Assembly: GCA_913041025.1 (NCBI GenBank)
Contig: CAJWGQ010000107.1
Coordinates: forward strand, 1 to 9,538
DNA length: 9,538 bases
Direction of reading: 5' to 3'
From: an uncultured Gammaproteobacteria bacterium
Lineage (GTDB): Bacteria > Pseudomonadota > Gammaproteobacteria > Pseudomonadales > Azotimanducaceae_A
The number at the start of each line of letters is the position of its first letter. Position 1 is the first letter of the stretch. The translations under genes were made by a program, and so were the position numbers. Positions 1 through 7,382 of this stretch are shown piece by piece. The notes under the pieces are model-generated. The model was not told the DNA's origin. It saw only the letters and a program-made list of their open reading frames with translations, and made no database searches.

Positions 1-584
1 GTACTGATGTTTTTTGCATCTGATGATGCAACATCAGGTTCGGTCATAGCGTAAGCAGACCGAATCTCACCTGCCAGCAACGGCTTTAACCACTGTTCCT
101 TCTGTTGCGGTGTCCCGACTCGCTCTAGTACTTCCATATTGCCAGTATCTGGAGCGCTACAATTCAAAGTTTGTGACGCAAGATAAGTCTTGCCGAGTTC
201 GGTGGCGAGATAGGCATAATCCAGGTTCGATAAGCCTTCTCCAGTCTCAGAATTTGGGAGGAAAAAGTTCCATAAACCGGCTGCCTTCGCTTTATCTTTG
301 GCCCCCTCAAGCAATTCGAGCTGTCTGGGGTGATAACTCCAAATGTCTTCTTTGTTTTGATCATAAGAGTGGTATTCCTCGAGCATGGGCGCTACGTTTT
401 CCGCCACATGTTTTTTGATTGCCGCAAAAAGCGGTTGTGATTCTTCAGACATATTGAGGTTGAAGAGTTCCGGATTTGGTGCGGATATCAAGGAGTCAAC
501 ATCCTGTTTGCCGACAGAGGATAATTTCGGCTGACTCTCCGCCGTGTTATTTAGGTCACGGAACTTTGCATTTGGGTTAGACAT
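1..584 (-). CDS. Acyl-CoA dehydrogenase, ACAD11-like, N-terminal part (runs off the window)
   Basis: The first 194 codons of an acyl-CoA dehydrogenase are visible; the 3' end lies beyond position 1. The family introduces a trans-2,3 double bond into acyl-CoA thioesters using FAD. What is seen: an alpha-helical N-terminal domain (about residues 50-175, including GLWNFFLP and LATELGKT) followed by the flavin-site motif [13 protein letters not shown] at 178-190. The [10 protein letters not shown] form is typical of ACAD10/11-like enzymes, which act on long or branched acyl-CoAs. The start is the ATG at 584-582, preceded by an AGGAG ribosome site at good spacing. This gives about 45 polar residues ahead of the usual family start. 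Met45 is a possible alternative start but has no ribosome site. The gene is divergent from the SDR gene at 787, suggesting shared control of one catabolic locus. Family call firm; substrate unknown. Confidence 0.9.
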   Translation of the reverse strand, partial: MSNPNAKFRDLNNTAESQPKLSSVGKQDVDSLISAPNPELFNLNMSEESQPLFAAIKKHVAENVAPMLEEYHSYDQNKEDIWSYHPRQLELLEGAKDKAKAAGLWNFFLPNSETGEGLSNLDYAYLATELGKTYLASQTLNCSAPDTGNMEVLERVGTPQQKEQWLKPLLAGEIRSAYAMTEPDVASSDAKNIS

Positions 585-786
585 TTGGGTACTCCTAATG
601 GGATCTGTCAAAGCGATAACTTCTCATAATATCTCCATTTACGACATTTTTGTAATCAGAGATTTCCAAGTATACCTAGCGGATTTTTATTTGGGGGGTT
701 TTCTTGCGGGGATCCCCCCATTTTGTTGACCAATAAGCACTGAACAAGCAAGGTACGCTGTCTAATAACGGCATTTTGGGACTTAA
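585..786. promoter_or_regulatory. Divergent intergenic control region
   Basis: This 202-bp gap lies between two divergent catabolic genes, so it must hold the promoters for both. It contains a run of six G (693-698) and a run of six C (714-719) that can pair, and a perfect GGGGATCCCC palindrome at 708-717 within the right half. A promoter-like pair for the leftward gene is listed separately. For the rightward gene I see a TTGACC (726-731) but no good -10 at the right distance. No regulator box that I recognise is present. I see no small gene here. Confidence 0.55.
626..655 (-). promoter_or_regulatory. Candidate sigma70-type promoter for the ACAD11-like gene
   Basis: On the minus strand, TTACAA (655-650) and TATTAT (631-626) are separated by 18 bp. 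The -10 matches the consensus at 5 of 6 bases and the -35 at 4 of 6. The predicted transcript would start near 619 and carry a leader of about 35 nt that includes the AGGAG ribosome site. AT-rich DNA gives such matches by chance, so this is only suggestive. Confidence 0.3.
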
Positions 787-1566
787 ATGGTTATGAAAGA
801 TATATTTGATATCAGTGGTCGGGTTGCGATAGTCACTGGAGGCTCCCGCGGAATTGGTAAAATGATTGCTGCAGAGTTCGTGAAAAGAGGTGTCAAGACA
901 TATATCACATCTCGCAAGGCTAAACCGTGCCATGTGACTGCAAAGGAGCTGTCTGATTATGGAGAATGTATTGCGATTCCGTATGACTTATCAAGTGTAG
1001 AGGGAATAAGTGGTTTTATAAGGGAGATTTCGGGGCGAGAGGATCATCTTGACATTTTAATAAATAATGCTGGAGCTGCATGGACAGCGCCGTTCGACGA
1101 TTTTCCGGAAAGTGGTTGGGATAAGGTAATGAACATCAACATCAAGTCTGTATTTTTTCTTACTCAACAATTTGCGCCTCTGTTACGGTTGGGCGCATCT
1201 GAAGATCAGCCATCAAAGGTAATAAATATTGCGTCTATTGATGGCCTTCGTACACCGAGACTTGAGACCTACTCTTATGTGGCGAGCAAGGCTGGATTAA
1301 TAGGTATGACTGGGCTGATGGCGAAGCGGCTTATAGATGATAATATCATTGTAAACGGAATTGCACCGGGGGCATTTTCCAGTAACATGAATATCAGTGC
1401 TAGGGATGACCCTGACCGAGTTGCTTCGGTAATACCTGCTAAAAGAATTGGACGAGCAGATGATATAGCTGGGACAGCTGTGTATATGTGCTCGCGCGCA
1501 GGTGATTATCTTGTTGGCACAACGATTGCGGTGGATGGTGGCCTTGTTTATGCGAGGACTGATTAG
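787..1566 (+). CDS. RhlG-like short-chain dehydrogenase/reductase (3-oxoacyl reductase type)
   Basis: A 259-residue classical SDR with a single Rossmann domain. Seen: the cofactor motif TGGSRGIG at 17-24, NNAG at 93-96, helix-4 Asn118, catalytic Ser150, and Tyr164-x-x-x-Lys168. Arg21 inside the glycine motif, plus Ser42-Arg43 after the second strand, would suit NADPH. Stretches such as LSDYGECIAIPYDLSS and the GWDKVMNIN region resemble, from memory, Pseudomonas RhlG, an NADPH-dependent beta-ketoacyl reductase, more than housekeeping FabG. The start at 787 has a weak GGGA 6 nt upstream; an ATG two codons later is possible but spaced worse. It opens the rightward run that continues 90 nt later with the hydratase/dehydrogenase fusion, so a role in reducing or oxidising a 3-oxo/3-hydroxyacyl-CoA or a substrate hydroxyl is likely. 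Exact substrate not known. Confidence 0.85.
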   Translation: MVMKDIFDISGRVAIVTGGSRGIGKMIAAEFVKRGVKTYITSRKAKPCHVTAKELSDYGECIAIPYDLSSVEGISGFIREISGREDHLDILINNAGAAWTAPFDDFPESGWDKVMNINIKSVFFLTQQFAPLLRLGASEDQPSKVINIASIDGLRTPRLETYSYVASKAGLIGMTGLMAKRLIDDNIIVNGIAPGAFSSNMNISARDDPDRVASVIPAKRIGRADDIAGTAVYMCSRAGDYLVGTTIAVDGGLVYARTD

Positions 1567-1567
1567 T

Positions 1568-1589
1568 CTGATAAGAGTTAATATATCAG
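1568..1589 (+). repeat. Small inverted repeat between the SDR and the hydratase/dehydrogenase gene
   Basis: CTGATA (1568-1573) and TATCAG (1584-1589) can pair around a 10-nt loop, starting one base after the SDR stop codon. The stem is only six pairs and no T-run follows, so it is not an intrinsic terminator. It could stabilise the upstream transcript end or be chance. The remaining gap to 1656 is AT-rich and ends in the ribosome site GGGAG (1645-1649) for the next gene. Confidence 0.25.
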
Positions 1590-1656
1590 GGAGGCTGCTT
1601 CCGATTAATTACCAAAAATAACTAATTGGAGAGATAAAAAGTTTGGGAGAAAGGTC

Positions 1657-3762
1657 ATGCAGGGAGCGATTGAGAAGCGAGGTTCGATTGGTGTTATCTG
1701 GATTGATAATCCACCGGTTAATGCTATTTCGTTTTCGGTGAGGATAGGATTGATAAATGCGATTCAGTCCGCTTCGTTGGACGATAGCATAGATGCGCTT
1801 GTGCTCGCGTGTCGGGGTAGGACTTTTATGGCTGGGGCGGATATTTCAGAGTTTGCATCAGGTATCAAACCACCGCACCTCGGGGACGTGGTTGATAAGC
1901 TTGCCGCAAGCCCCAAAATTGTGGTCGCTGCCCTTTTTGGCACTACCTTTGGAGGAGGCCTTGAGGTAGCGCTTGGGTGTAATTACCGTATTGCACTCGC
2001 CTCTGGAAAGGTCGGGCTCCCAGAAGTCAAACTTGGAATCATCCCGGGGGCGCAGGGCACACAACGGTTACCGCGACTTACGGGCGCAGAGTTCGCTTTA
2101 AAACTTATTACATCGGGAAACCCCATATCTTCAGCCGAAGCTTTGGCAGCAGGCGCGATCGATCGGATTACAGAGGAAAATATTGTCGAGGCTGCAGTAG
2201 AGTTCGCGGAAGAGCTGGTGTTATGTAAAGCCCCGCTTAGAAAGAGTCACGAGTTAGTTATTGATTCCTCAAAGTTTGATGAGGCCTACTTCAATACGTT
2301 TCGCACCTCTATAGCGCGACGCACTCGCGGAATGGATGCGCCCGAGTGTTGTATACAGGCGGTAAAGGCGGCTGTTGAACTACCATTTCTTGACGGTGTC
2401 AATCGAGAGCGCGAGCTGAGCCGAAGTTGCATTCAGAATCCTCAGTCAAAAGCTTTGCAGCATGTATTTTTTGCGGAGCGTGCCGCGACTAAGGTACCTG
2501 GATTGAAAAAGGATACCGAGCTTTCTCCCATAAATCGAGTGGGTATTATTGGGGCCGGAACGATGGGAGGCGGCATCGCAATGAACTTTGCCAACGTTGG
2601 ACTTCCGGTCACAATTTTGGAGTTGGAGCAAGGAGCATTAGAAAAAGGTCTGGGAATAATACGCAAAAATTATGAGGCAAGCGCGCACAAAGGGCGCATG
2701 AGCTTTGAAATGGTAGAACAGTGTATGAGTTTGATCGGGGGCACTACTAGCTATGGGGATTTGACGGAGAGTGACCTTGTGATTGAGGCGGTATTCGAAA
2801 ATCTGAGCGTAAAGAAGGAAGTTTTCTCTAAGCTAAATTCTATCGTTTCAAACGACGCTATTTTGGCGACAAATACCTCGTATCTTGATATAGACGAAAT
2901 TGCGTCAGTTGTCACAAATCCGGGACGAGTGCTCGGAATGCATTTTTTCTCACCTGCCAATGTAATGCGTTTGTTAGAGATTGTTCGCGCTGAAAAAACA
3001 ACTCCACAAGTCCTCGCTACGGTCTTGAAATTAGCGAAGATGATTAAAAAGGCTGGCGTCGTTGCAGGGGTTTGTTATGGCTTTATTGGTAACAGAATGT
3101 TGTCAGGATACGGCAGAGAGGCTCATAAATTGGTCTTAGAGGGGGCAAAGATGGAACAGGTTGATCGTGTTCTCTTCGATTTCGGTATGCCTATGGGTGT
3201 TATTGCTATGGCCGATATGGCAGGGATAGATATCGGATACCGTTTGCGGGAGCAGATGGATGAGAGCACCTATGACATTCCTTCTACGTATGTTGCTGAC
3301 CGCTTGGTAGAGATGGGCCGCTGCGGTCAGAAGTCGGGAGGCGGTTTTTATGATTACTCCCCAGGAAATAGAACTCCAATTCCCTCCGAAGTGAGTGAAA
3401 AATTGGTTTCAGAAGCGGCGGAAAAATTTGGTATACAGCAACGTGAAGTTTATGATGATGAAATCGTGCAGAGGTGTTTTTACTCAATGTGTAATATAGG
3501 TTTCGAGCTTTTAGACGAGGGAATGGCGTTTCGTTCGGGTGACATAGACACGGTTTACATAAATGGATATGGATTTCCTGCTTGGCGAGGGGGACCCATG
3601 TATTGGGCTGAAAATAATGTTGGACTTGATCGTATGCTCGATTCAATTCGTAATTTTGCTGATAAATATGGCGAACGCTGGTGGAAACCATCGCCGTTAC
3701 TGGAGCGGTTAGTTGCAGAAAAAGCTAGTTTGCGAGACATTCAAAATAAATTACAGCCGTGA
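1657..3762 (+). CDS. Bifunctional enoyl-CoA hydratase / 3-hydroxyacyl-CoA dehydrogenase (MFE1/FadJ type)
   Basis: A 701-residue fusion catalysing steps two and three of beta-oxidation: hydration of trans-2-enoyl-CoA, then NAD-dependent oxidation to 3-oxoacyl-CoA. Seen in order: a crotonase domain (about 1-190) with the oxyanion-hole segment FMAGADI and both acid residues, Glu103 (GGGLEVALG) and Glu123 (LPEVKLG); an NAD-binding Rossmann domain with GIIGAGTMGGG at 296-306; catalytic His429 (GMHFFSP) with Glu441; Asn478 in GFIGNRM; then two C-terminal 3HCDH helical domains (about 474-565 and 600-690, the second containing GYGFPAWRGGP). Length and order match eukaryotic peroxisomal MFE1 and FadJ/FadB. 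Start supported by GGGAG 7 nt upstream. No thiolase gene follows, unlike the fadBA layout; an acyl-CoA dehydrogenase comes 21 nt later. All key residues are present, so it should be active. Confidence 0.95.
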   Translation: MQGAIEKRGSIGVIWIDNPPVNAISFSVRIGLINAIQSASLDDSIDALVLACRGRTFMAGADISEFASGIKPPHLGDVVDKLAASPKIVVAALFGTTFGGGLEVALGCNYRIALASGKVGLPEVKLGIIPGAQGTQRLPRLTGAEFALKLITSGNPISSAEALAAGAIDRITEENIVEAAVEFAEELVLCKAPLRKSHELVIDSSKFDEAYFNTFRTSIARRTRGMDAPECCIQAVKAAVELPFLDGVNRERELSRSCIQNPQSKALQHVFFAERAATKVPGLKKDTELSPINRVGIIGAGTMGGGIAMNFANVGLPVTILELEQGALEKGLGIIRKNYEASAHKGRMSFEMVEQCMSLIGGTTSYGDLTESDLVIEAVFENLSVKKEVFSKLNSIVSNDAILATNTSYLDIDEIASVVTNPGRVLGMHFFSPANVMRLLEIVRAEKTTPQVLATVLKLAKMIKKAGVVAGVCYGFIGNRMLSGYGREAHKLVLEGAKMEQVDRVLFDFGMPMGVIAMADMAGIDIGYRLREQMDESTYDIPSTYVADRLVEMGRCGQKSGGGFYDYSPGNRTPIPSEVSEKLVSEAAEKFGIQQREVYDDEIVQRCFYSMCNIGFELLDEGMAFRSGDIDTVYINGYGFPAWRGGPMYWAENNVGLDRMLDSIRNFADKYGERWWKPSPLLERLVAEKASLRDIQNKLQP

Positions 3763-3783
3763 AATAACAAAAAAGGTAATCGG

Positions 3784-4941
3784 ATGTCTTTAGACCGTGA
3801 AACACTTTTTCAGCTTACTGCTACGGTTCGTCGTTTTGTCGAACAACGTTTGATACCACTCGAGCCGCAAGTTGCCGAGGAAGACAAGATTCCCGAGTCT
3901 GTGTTGGACGAAATGCGCGAACTCGGACTTTTTGGTCTTACGATTCCTTGTGAGTACGGTGGTTTAGGACTGAACACCCACGACGAGTGTAAAGTTATAA
4001 TGGAGATGGGTAGGACCTCGCCTGCTTTCAGGTCTATGATTGGAACAAATAACGGGATCGGTAGTCAGGGTATTGTCATACATGGTACTGAAGAGCAAAA
4101 GCGTCGCTTTCTTCCTTTGTTGGCCTCGGGAGAGGTGATTGGATCCTTTGCATTAACGGAGCCAGATTCAGGGTCTGATGCAGCCGCCTTAAGAACAAGG
4201 GCAGTTAAGGATGGTGATGACTATCTCCTAACCGGGACAAAGCGCTGGATTACGAATGCAAACATTGCTGGACTGTTCACAGTCTTTGCCCGCACAAATG
4301 CTGAAGAGGCCGGTTCAAAAGGCGTGAGCGCATTTTTAGTGGACGCTAACTCTGAGGGTATTTCATTGGGGTTACCGTATAAAAAGATGGGCCAACAGGG
4401 GGCTCACGTTTGTGATGTGATTTTTGAGGGTTGCCGGGTCCCTCAGGAAAATATAATCGGTGGACCAGAGATGATTAACCTTGGTTTCAAGACCGCGATG
4501 AAGACACTTGATCGTGGTCGAATCCATATTTCAGCGCTTTCGGTGGGCTGTGCACGAAGGCTGATAGAGCTTTCTGTAGCTTTCGCTAAGGATAGAAAGC
4601 AATTTGGCCGTCCAATATCTGACTTCCAATTGCCGCAAGCGATGCTGGCCGAGAGCGAAACAGAATGTTATGCAGCTGAATGTATGGTGTTGGACGCAGC
4701 CCAAAAACGGGATTTGGGAGATGATGTCAGGATGCTTGCGTCCTGTTGTAAGCTATTTGCAACTGAAATGGTTGGCCGTGTTGCCGACCGCGCAGTACAA
4801 ATTCATGGGGGCGCTGGTTATATGGAAGAGTACGCGGTGGCTCGTTTTTATAAAGACGTGCGCTTATTGCGTATTTATGAGGGCACCAGTGAAATCCAAA
4901 AAACGATTATAGCTCGTGAGCTTGTTAAACACACAGTTTAG
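3784..4941 (+). CDS. Acyl-CoA dehydrogenase, complete, with C-terminal catalytic Glu
   Basis: A 385-residue acyl-CoA dehydrogenase, normal length for the SCAD/MCAD-like homotetrameric group. Seen: the N-terminal helical domain (1-115); the flavin-site motif FALTEPDSGSDAA at 122-134; WITNAN at 155-160; RKQFG at 271-275, the arginine motif contacting FAD from the neighbouring subunit; QIHGGAGY at 339-346; and RIYEGTSEIQ at 363-372, where Glu366 aligns with the catalytic base of MCAD (Glu376 in human). Unlike the leftward pair beyond it, it holds every FAD and catalytic element in one chain. It follows the hydratase/dehydrogenase gene by 21 nt, with AAGG ahead of the ATG, so the two are almost certainly co-transcribed. 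Electrons would go to ETF, which is not encoded here. The last 4 nt overlap the 3' end of the opposing gene. Confidence 0.94.
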   Translation: MSLDRETLFQLTATVRRFVEQRLIPLEPQVAEEDKIPESVLDEMRELGLFGLTIPCEYGGLGLNTHDECKVIMEMGRTSPAFRSMIGTNNGIGSQGIVIHGTEEQKRRFLPLLASGEVIGSFALTEPDSGSDAAALRTRAVKDGDDYLLTGTKRWITNANIAGLFTVFARTNAEEAGSKGVSAFLVDANSEGISLGLPYKKMGQQGAHVCDVIFEGCRVPQENIIGGPEMINLGFKTAMKTLDRGRIHISALSVGCARRLIELSVAFAKDRKQFGRPISDFQLPQAMLAESETECYAAECMVLDAAQKRDLGDDVRMLASCCKLFATEMVGRVADRAVQIHGGAGYMEEYAVARFYKDVRLLRIYEGTSEIQKTIIARELVKHTV

Positions 4942-6077
4942 AAACCAGATAACTCCGAAACGCGGTTTGTGTGGTAGCGTTGATCCCCAAACAAAAGCTG
5001 CGCAACTCGAGCGCGCTTTAAAAAGAAACCAATATCGAATTCGTCTGTCATCCCTATCCCACCATGCATCTGAACTGCCTCGTTCGTGGCCAGCGCGGCG
5101 ACCTTACATGTTTTTGCTTTAGCTGAGCTTGCTAATCTTGGCGTACTCAAATTGGGGTGATCAAGTGAACGGAGAGCTTTCAAAACAATTGATTTACACA
5201 ACTCGATCTCTGACCATAAAGTTGCGGCACGGTGTTGTAATGCTTGAAAGCTGCCAATGTTTACGCCAAATTGTTTTCTTTCTTTAAGGTAGCGCAGGGT
5301 TCGCTGAAAACTCTCAATTGAAATACCAAGAAGCTCAGCCGCTAGATGAGTGTTCGCGATATCTAAAATTGCAGATAAAACATTGCTTCCGTTACCCACA
5401 CCGCCAAGTATTTGATGCTCTGAAAGATGCACGTTTTCAAAAATTATTGTTGACGAATTGCGGCTATCTACCATCGGTACCTTGGTTATTTCTATCCCCT
5501 TAGATGCTGTTGGCACTATAAAGAGGGTTGTACTACCGATATTCTCCTGATTATTAGAAATCTTTGCTGATACTATCAGGTTATCTGAAATATGACCGTC
5601 CACAACATAACGCTTTACTCCTGATAGTATGTATTCACTTCCATTCTTTTCCGCTCTACAATCCACAAACTCTGGGTTATGCCGTGGAGCCTCGTCTATG
5701 GCTAGAGCCAAGAAAAGTTCCCCAGCTGCAATTAGAGGAAGCAGATCTTTCTTTTGTTGCTCAGTACCAGAGTATTCAATTGCAGAGACCCCGAGTATAG
5801 ATGATGCGAACAGAGGAGAACTGGCCAAATAGCTACCAGCTTGCTCACTGATCTGCCCCATGGCTACGTGCGAAAAACCAAGACCCCCGTAGTCCTCGGG
5901 AACTAAGACGGCAGGCCAGCCTAGGTCGACCATTTGGCTCCAAAGAGCATCTGAATAGCCTCGGGAGCAATTATTGTCGCGCAGTTTTCTATGCAAGCTG
6001 GGGCCTGCATGAGTGCTTAAAAATTCTTTTGCGGAATCCTTAACCATGGACTCCTCTTGATTTAGTAATAGTTCCAT
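4938..6077 (-). CDS. Acyl-CoA dehydrogenase, small-subunit (PimD/FadE-beta) type, lacks catalytic Glu
   Basis: A 379-residue acyl-CoA dehydrogenase-fold protein missing half of the usual active site. The flavin motif (TEPxxGSD in relatives) is degenerate, reading AIDEAPRHNP at 126-135. The C-terminal YEGT box is replaced by LLFGDQRYHTNRV at 361-373, so the MCAD-type base is absent. The elements that reach into a partner's FAD site are kept: RKQFG at 267-271 and QMHGGIGM at 336-343. This matches subunits of heteromeric dehydrogenases such as PimD of Rhodopseudomonas or the FadE partners of mycobacterial steroid side-chain degradation. The start codon lies 2 nt after the stop of the upstream large subunit, with AGGG inside the end of that gene, so translation is probably coupled and expression stoichiometric. 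Likely role: structural and FAD-binding partner, not catalytic alone. Confidence 0.88.
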   Translation of the reverse strand: MELLLNQEESMVKDSAKEFLSTHAGPSLHRKLRDNNCSRGYSDALWSQMVDLGWPAVLVPEDYGGLGFSHVAMGQISEQAGSYLASSPLFASSILGVSAIEYSGTEQQKKDLLPLIAAGELFLALAIDEAPRHNPEFVDCRAEKNGSEYILSGVKRYVVDGHISDNLIVSAKISNNQENIGSTTLFIVPTASKGIEITKVPMVDSRNSSTIIFENVHLSEHQILGGVGNGSNVLSAILDIANTHLAAELLGISIESFQRTLRYLKERKQFGVNIGSFQALQHRAATLWSEIELCKSIVLKALRSLDHPNLSTPRLASSAKAKTCKVAALATNEAVQMHGGIGMTDEFDIGFFLKRARVAQLLFGDQRYHTNRVSELSGF

Positions 6078-6079
6078 CT

Positions 6080-7240
6080 CTACCCTAGTCCAAGTATTCT
6101 TTTGGAAATGATGTTTAGCTGGATCTCAGAGGTGCCCCCCTCGATGGAATTGCCTTTTGACCGGAGCCAAGGCCGTGCGATTGAATTTTCTCCCCATCCG
6201 AGCGCTGCACCGCCATGAATACTCATTTCAAGTTCATGCCTACGTTTGTTTAGTTCAGTACCATAATATTTTAGCATCGCTGATGTATTTCCGACTCCAA
6301 AGGACTCAATTTCTAAATTAACACGCTCCATTGTAAGCTGATGGCATTCATAATCGATTTCCCATTCTGCTATTTCGGTTCTAAGACCTGAATCGGATAG
6401 CTGGCCGTCGCGTAAACCTACTGAATTTACAGCCTCTTCAGATAGGGTGTGTCTTCTAGCCACATTCCCTATATCACCGATGTTCTGACGTTCATGAGTC
6501 AGAAGATACTTTGCTATGGTCCATCCTTTGTTAATTTCTCCGACAACCTGACTTTTTTCAACTCTGACGTTATCAAGATATGTTTCACAGAATGGTGATG
6601 CGCCGGAAATAAGTTTGATTGGCCGTACGGTAACGCCGGCACTCTCCATATCAAATAACACCAAACTAATTCCAGAGTGTTTGCCAGAGTCGAAGTCAGT
6701 CCTTACCAAGCAGAACATCCAGTCAGATTTGTCGGCACTAGATGTCCAAACTTTCTGTCCATTTAAAACAAAGTGATCGCCAAAATCTTCCGCCCTAGTT
6801 TGCAGCCCTGCCAAATCAGATCCAGAATTTGGTTCGCTGTAACCCTGACACCAGCGAATTTCTCCACGGATCATCTTTGGTAGATGCTGACGTTTGAGTT
6901 CTTCGGAGCCAAATTCAAGTATCGCCGGTCCTATCATTGATAGACCCATGCTACTAAATATTGGGCTTCTGGCTTTGATGGCTGAGAGCTCTTCTTTGAG
7001 AACCTGCTCCTGTTCTTTTGTAAGACCGCCACCTCCATATTCACGTGGCCACGTGGGTGCGATCCAACCTTTCGAAATCATACTTTGAACCCAAGCTCTT
7101 TGATCATTACTAAAGTATGAGCTTCTGCGCCCCCCACAGTATTTTTCTTTCTCCTGAACCACAGGTGTTCGCATGCTTTGAGGGCAATGGTCCTCAAGCC
7201 ACTTGCGAGTTTCGAGCCTAAAGTCATTAAGGTCTTGCAC
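6080..7240 (-). CDS. Acyl-CoA dehydrogenase, large-subunit (PimC/FadE-alpha) type
   Basis: A 386-residue acyl-CoA dehydrogenase likely forming a heteromer with the product of the next gene downstream. Seen: PTWPREYGGGGLT at 62-74; the flavin motif GYSEPNSGSDLAG at 133-145; VWTSSADKSDW at 164-174; and C-terminal SIEGGTSEIQLNII at 365-378. The RxxFG motif that binds the ADP end of FAD is absent from this chain and present in the partner. Glu250, in LLTHERQNIG at 246-255, sits where isovaleryl-CoA dehydrogenase and some steroid FadE enzymes carry their base, so it is my candidate catalytic residue; Glu366 in IEGG is the alternative. The start is GTG at 7240-7238 with GAGGT 8 nt upstream. Substrate unknown; relatives act on dicarboxylyl-, branched or sterol side-chain CoAs. 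Confidence 0.9.
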   Translation of the reverse strand: MQDLNDFRLETRKWLEDHCPQSMRTPVVQEKEKYCGGRRSSYFSNDQRAWVQSMISKGWIAPTWPREYGGGGLTKEQEQVLKEELSAIKARSPIFSSMGLSMIGPAILEFGSEELKRQHLPKMIRGEIRWCQGYSEPNSGSDLAGLQTRAEDFGDHFVLNGQKVWTSSADKSDWMFCLVRTDFDSGKHSGISLVLFDMESAGVTVRPIKLISGASPFCETYLDNVRVEKSQVVGEINKGWTIAKYLLTHERQNIGDIGNVARRHTLSEEAVNSVGLRDGQLSDSGLRTEIAEWEIDYECHQLTMERVNLEIESFGVGNTSAMLKYYGTELNKRRHELEMSIHGGAALGWGENSIARPWLRSKGNSIEGGTSEIQLNIISKRILGLG

Positions 7241-7382
7241 TGCATGTTACCTCATTATCATGTTATTCGATTATACGACGTTTTTGGCTGTGAATATTTT
7301 TCTTAGGCCGTATCGACATCTGTGTTCGATATTATCCCCCAAAAAATTAATTTTCCAACCGATTCGTACCAATTTTTTAATG
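7241..7382. promoter_or_regulatory. Gap upstream of the acyl-CoA dehydrogenase pair
   Basis: This 142-bp AT-rich gap separates the serine peptidase stop from the GTG start of the dehydrogenase pair on the same strand. It carries a perfect minus-strand TATAAT at 7275-7270 with no good -35 at 16-18 bp, so a promoter for the pair is plausible but not shown. I found no convincing terminator for the peptidase gene. Confidence 0.35.
7249..7253 (-). promoter_or_regulatory. Ribosome-binding site that fixes a GTG start
   Basis: The minus strand reads GAGGT here, 8 nt before the GTG at 7240 and only 3 nt before an out-of-frame ATG at 7245. The spacing favours the GTG, which opens the long dehydrogenase frame. 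The ATG frame closes after about 54 codons and encodes nothing recognisable. Confidence 0.65.

Noticed and set aside
110..418. Rightward open frame of 102 codons opposite the ACAD11-like gene
   Set aside because: It is antisense to a clear coding region, has no ribosome site and its translation looks like random sequence.
3284..3691. Leftward open frame of 135 codons inside the hydratase/dehydrogenase gene
   Set aside because: It is antisense to conserved 3HCDH domain sequence and shows no domain or coding character of its own.
7084..7245. ATG at 7245 on the minus strand, 5 nt ahead of the GTG start, opening a frame of about 54 codons
   Set aside because: It is out of frame with the dehydrogenase, lies only 3 nt from the ribosome site, and its translation shows no recognisable character.
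7343..7380. A/T-only inverted repeat after the peptidase stop as a terminator
   Set aside because: AATTTTTT-type arms of 8 bp without any G-C pairs and with a loop of over 20 nt are expected by chance in this AT-rich gap, and the T-run is not placed properly.
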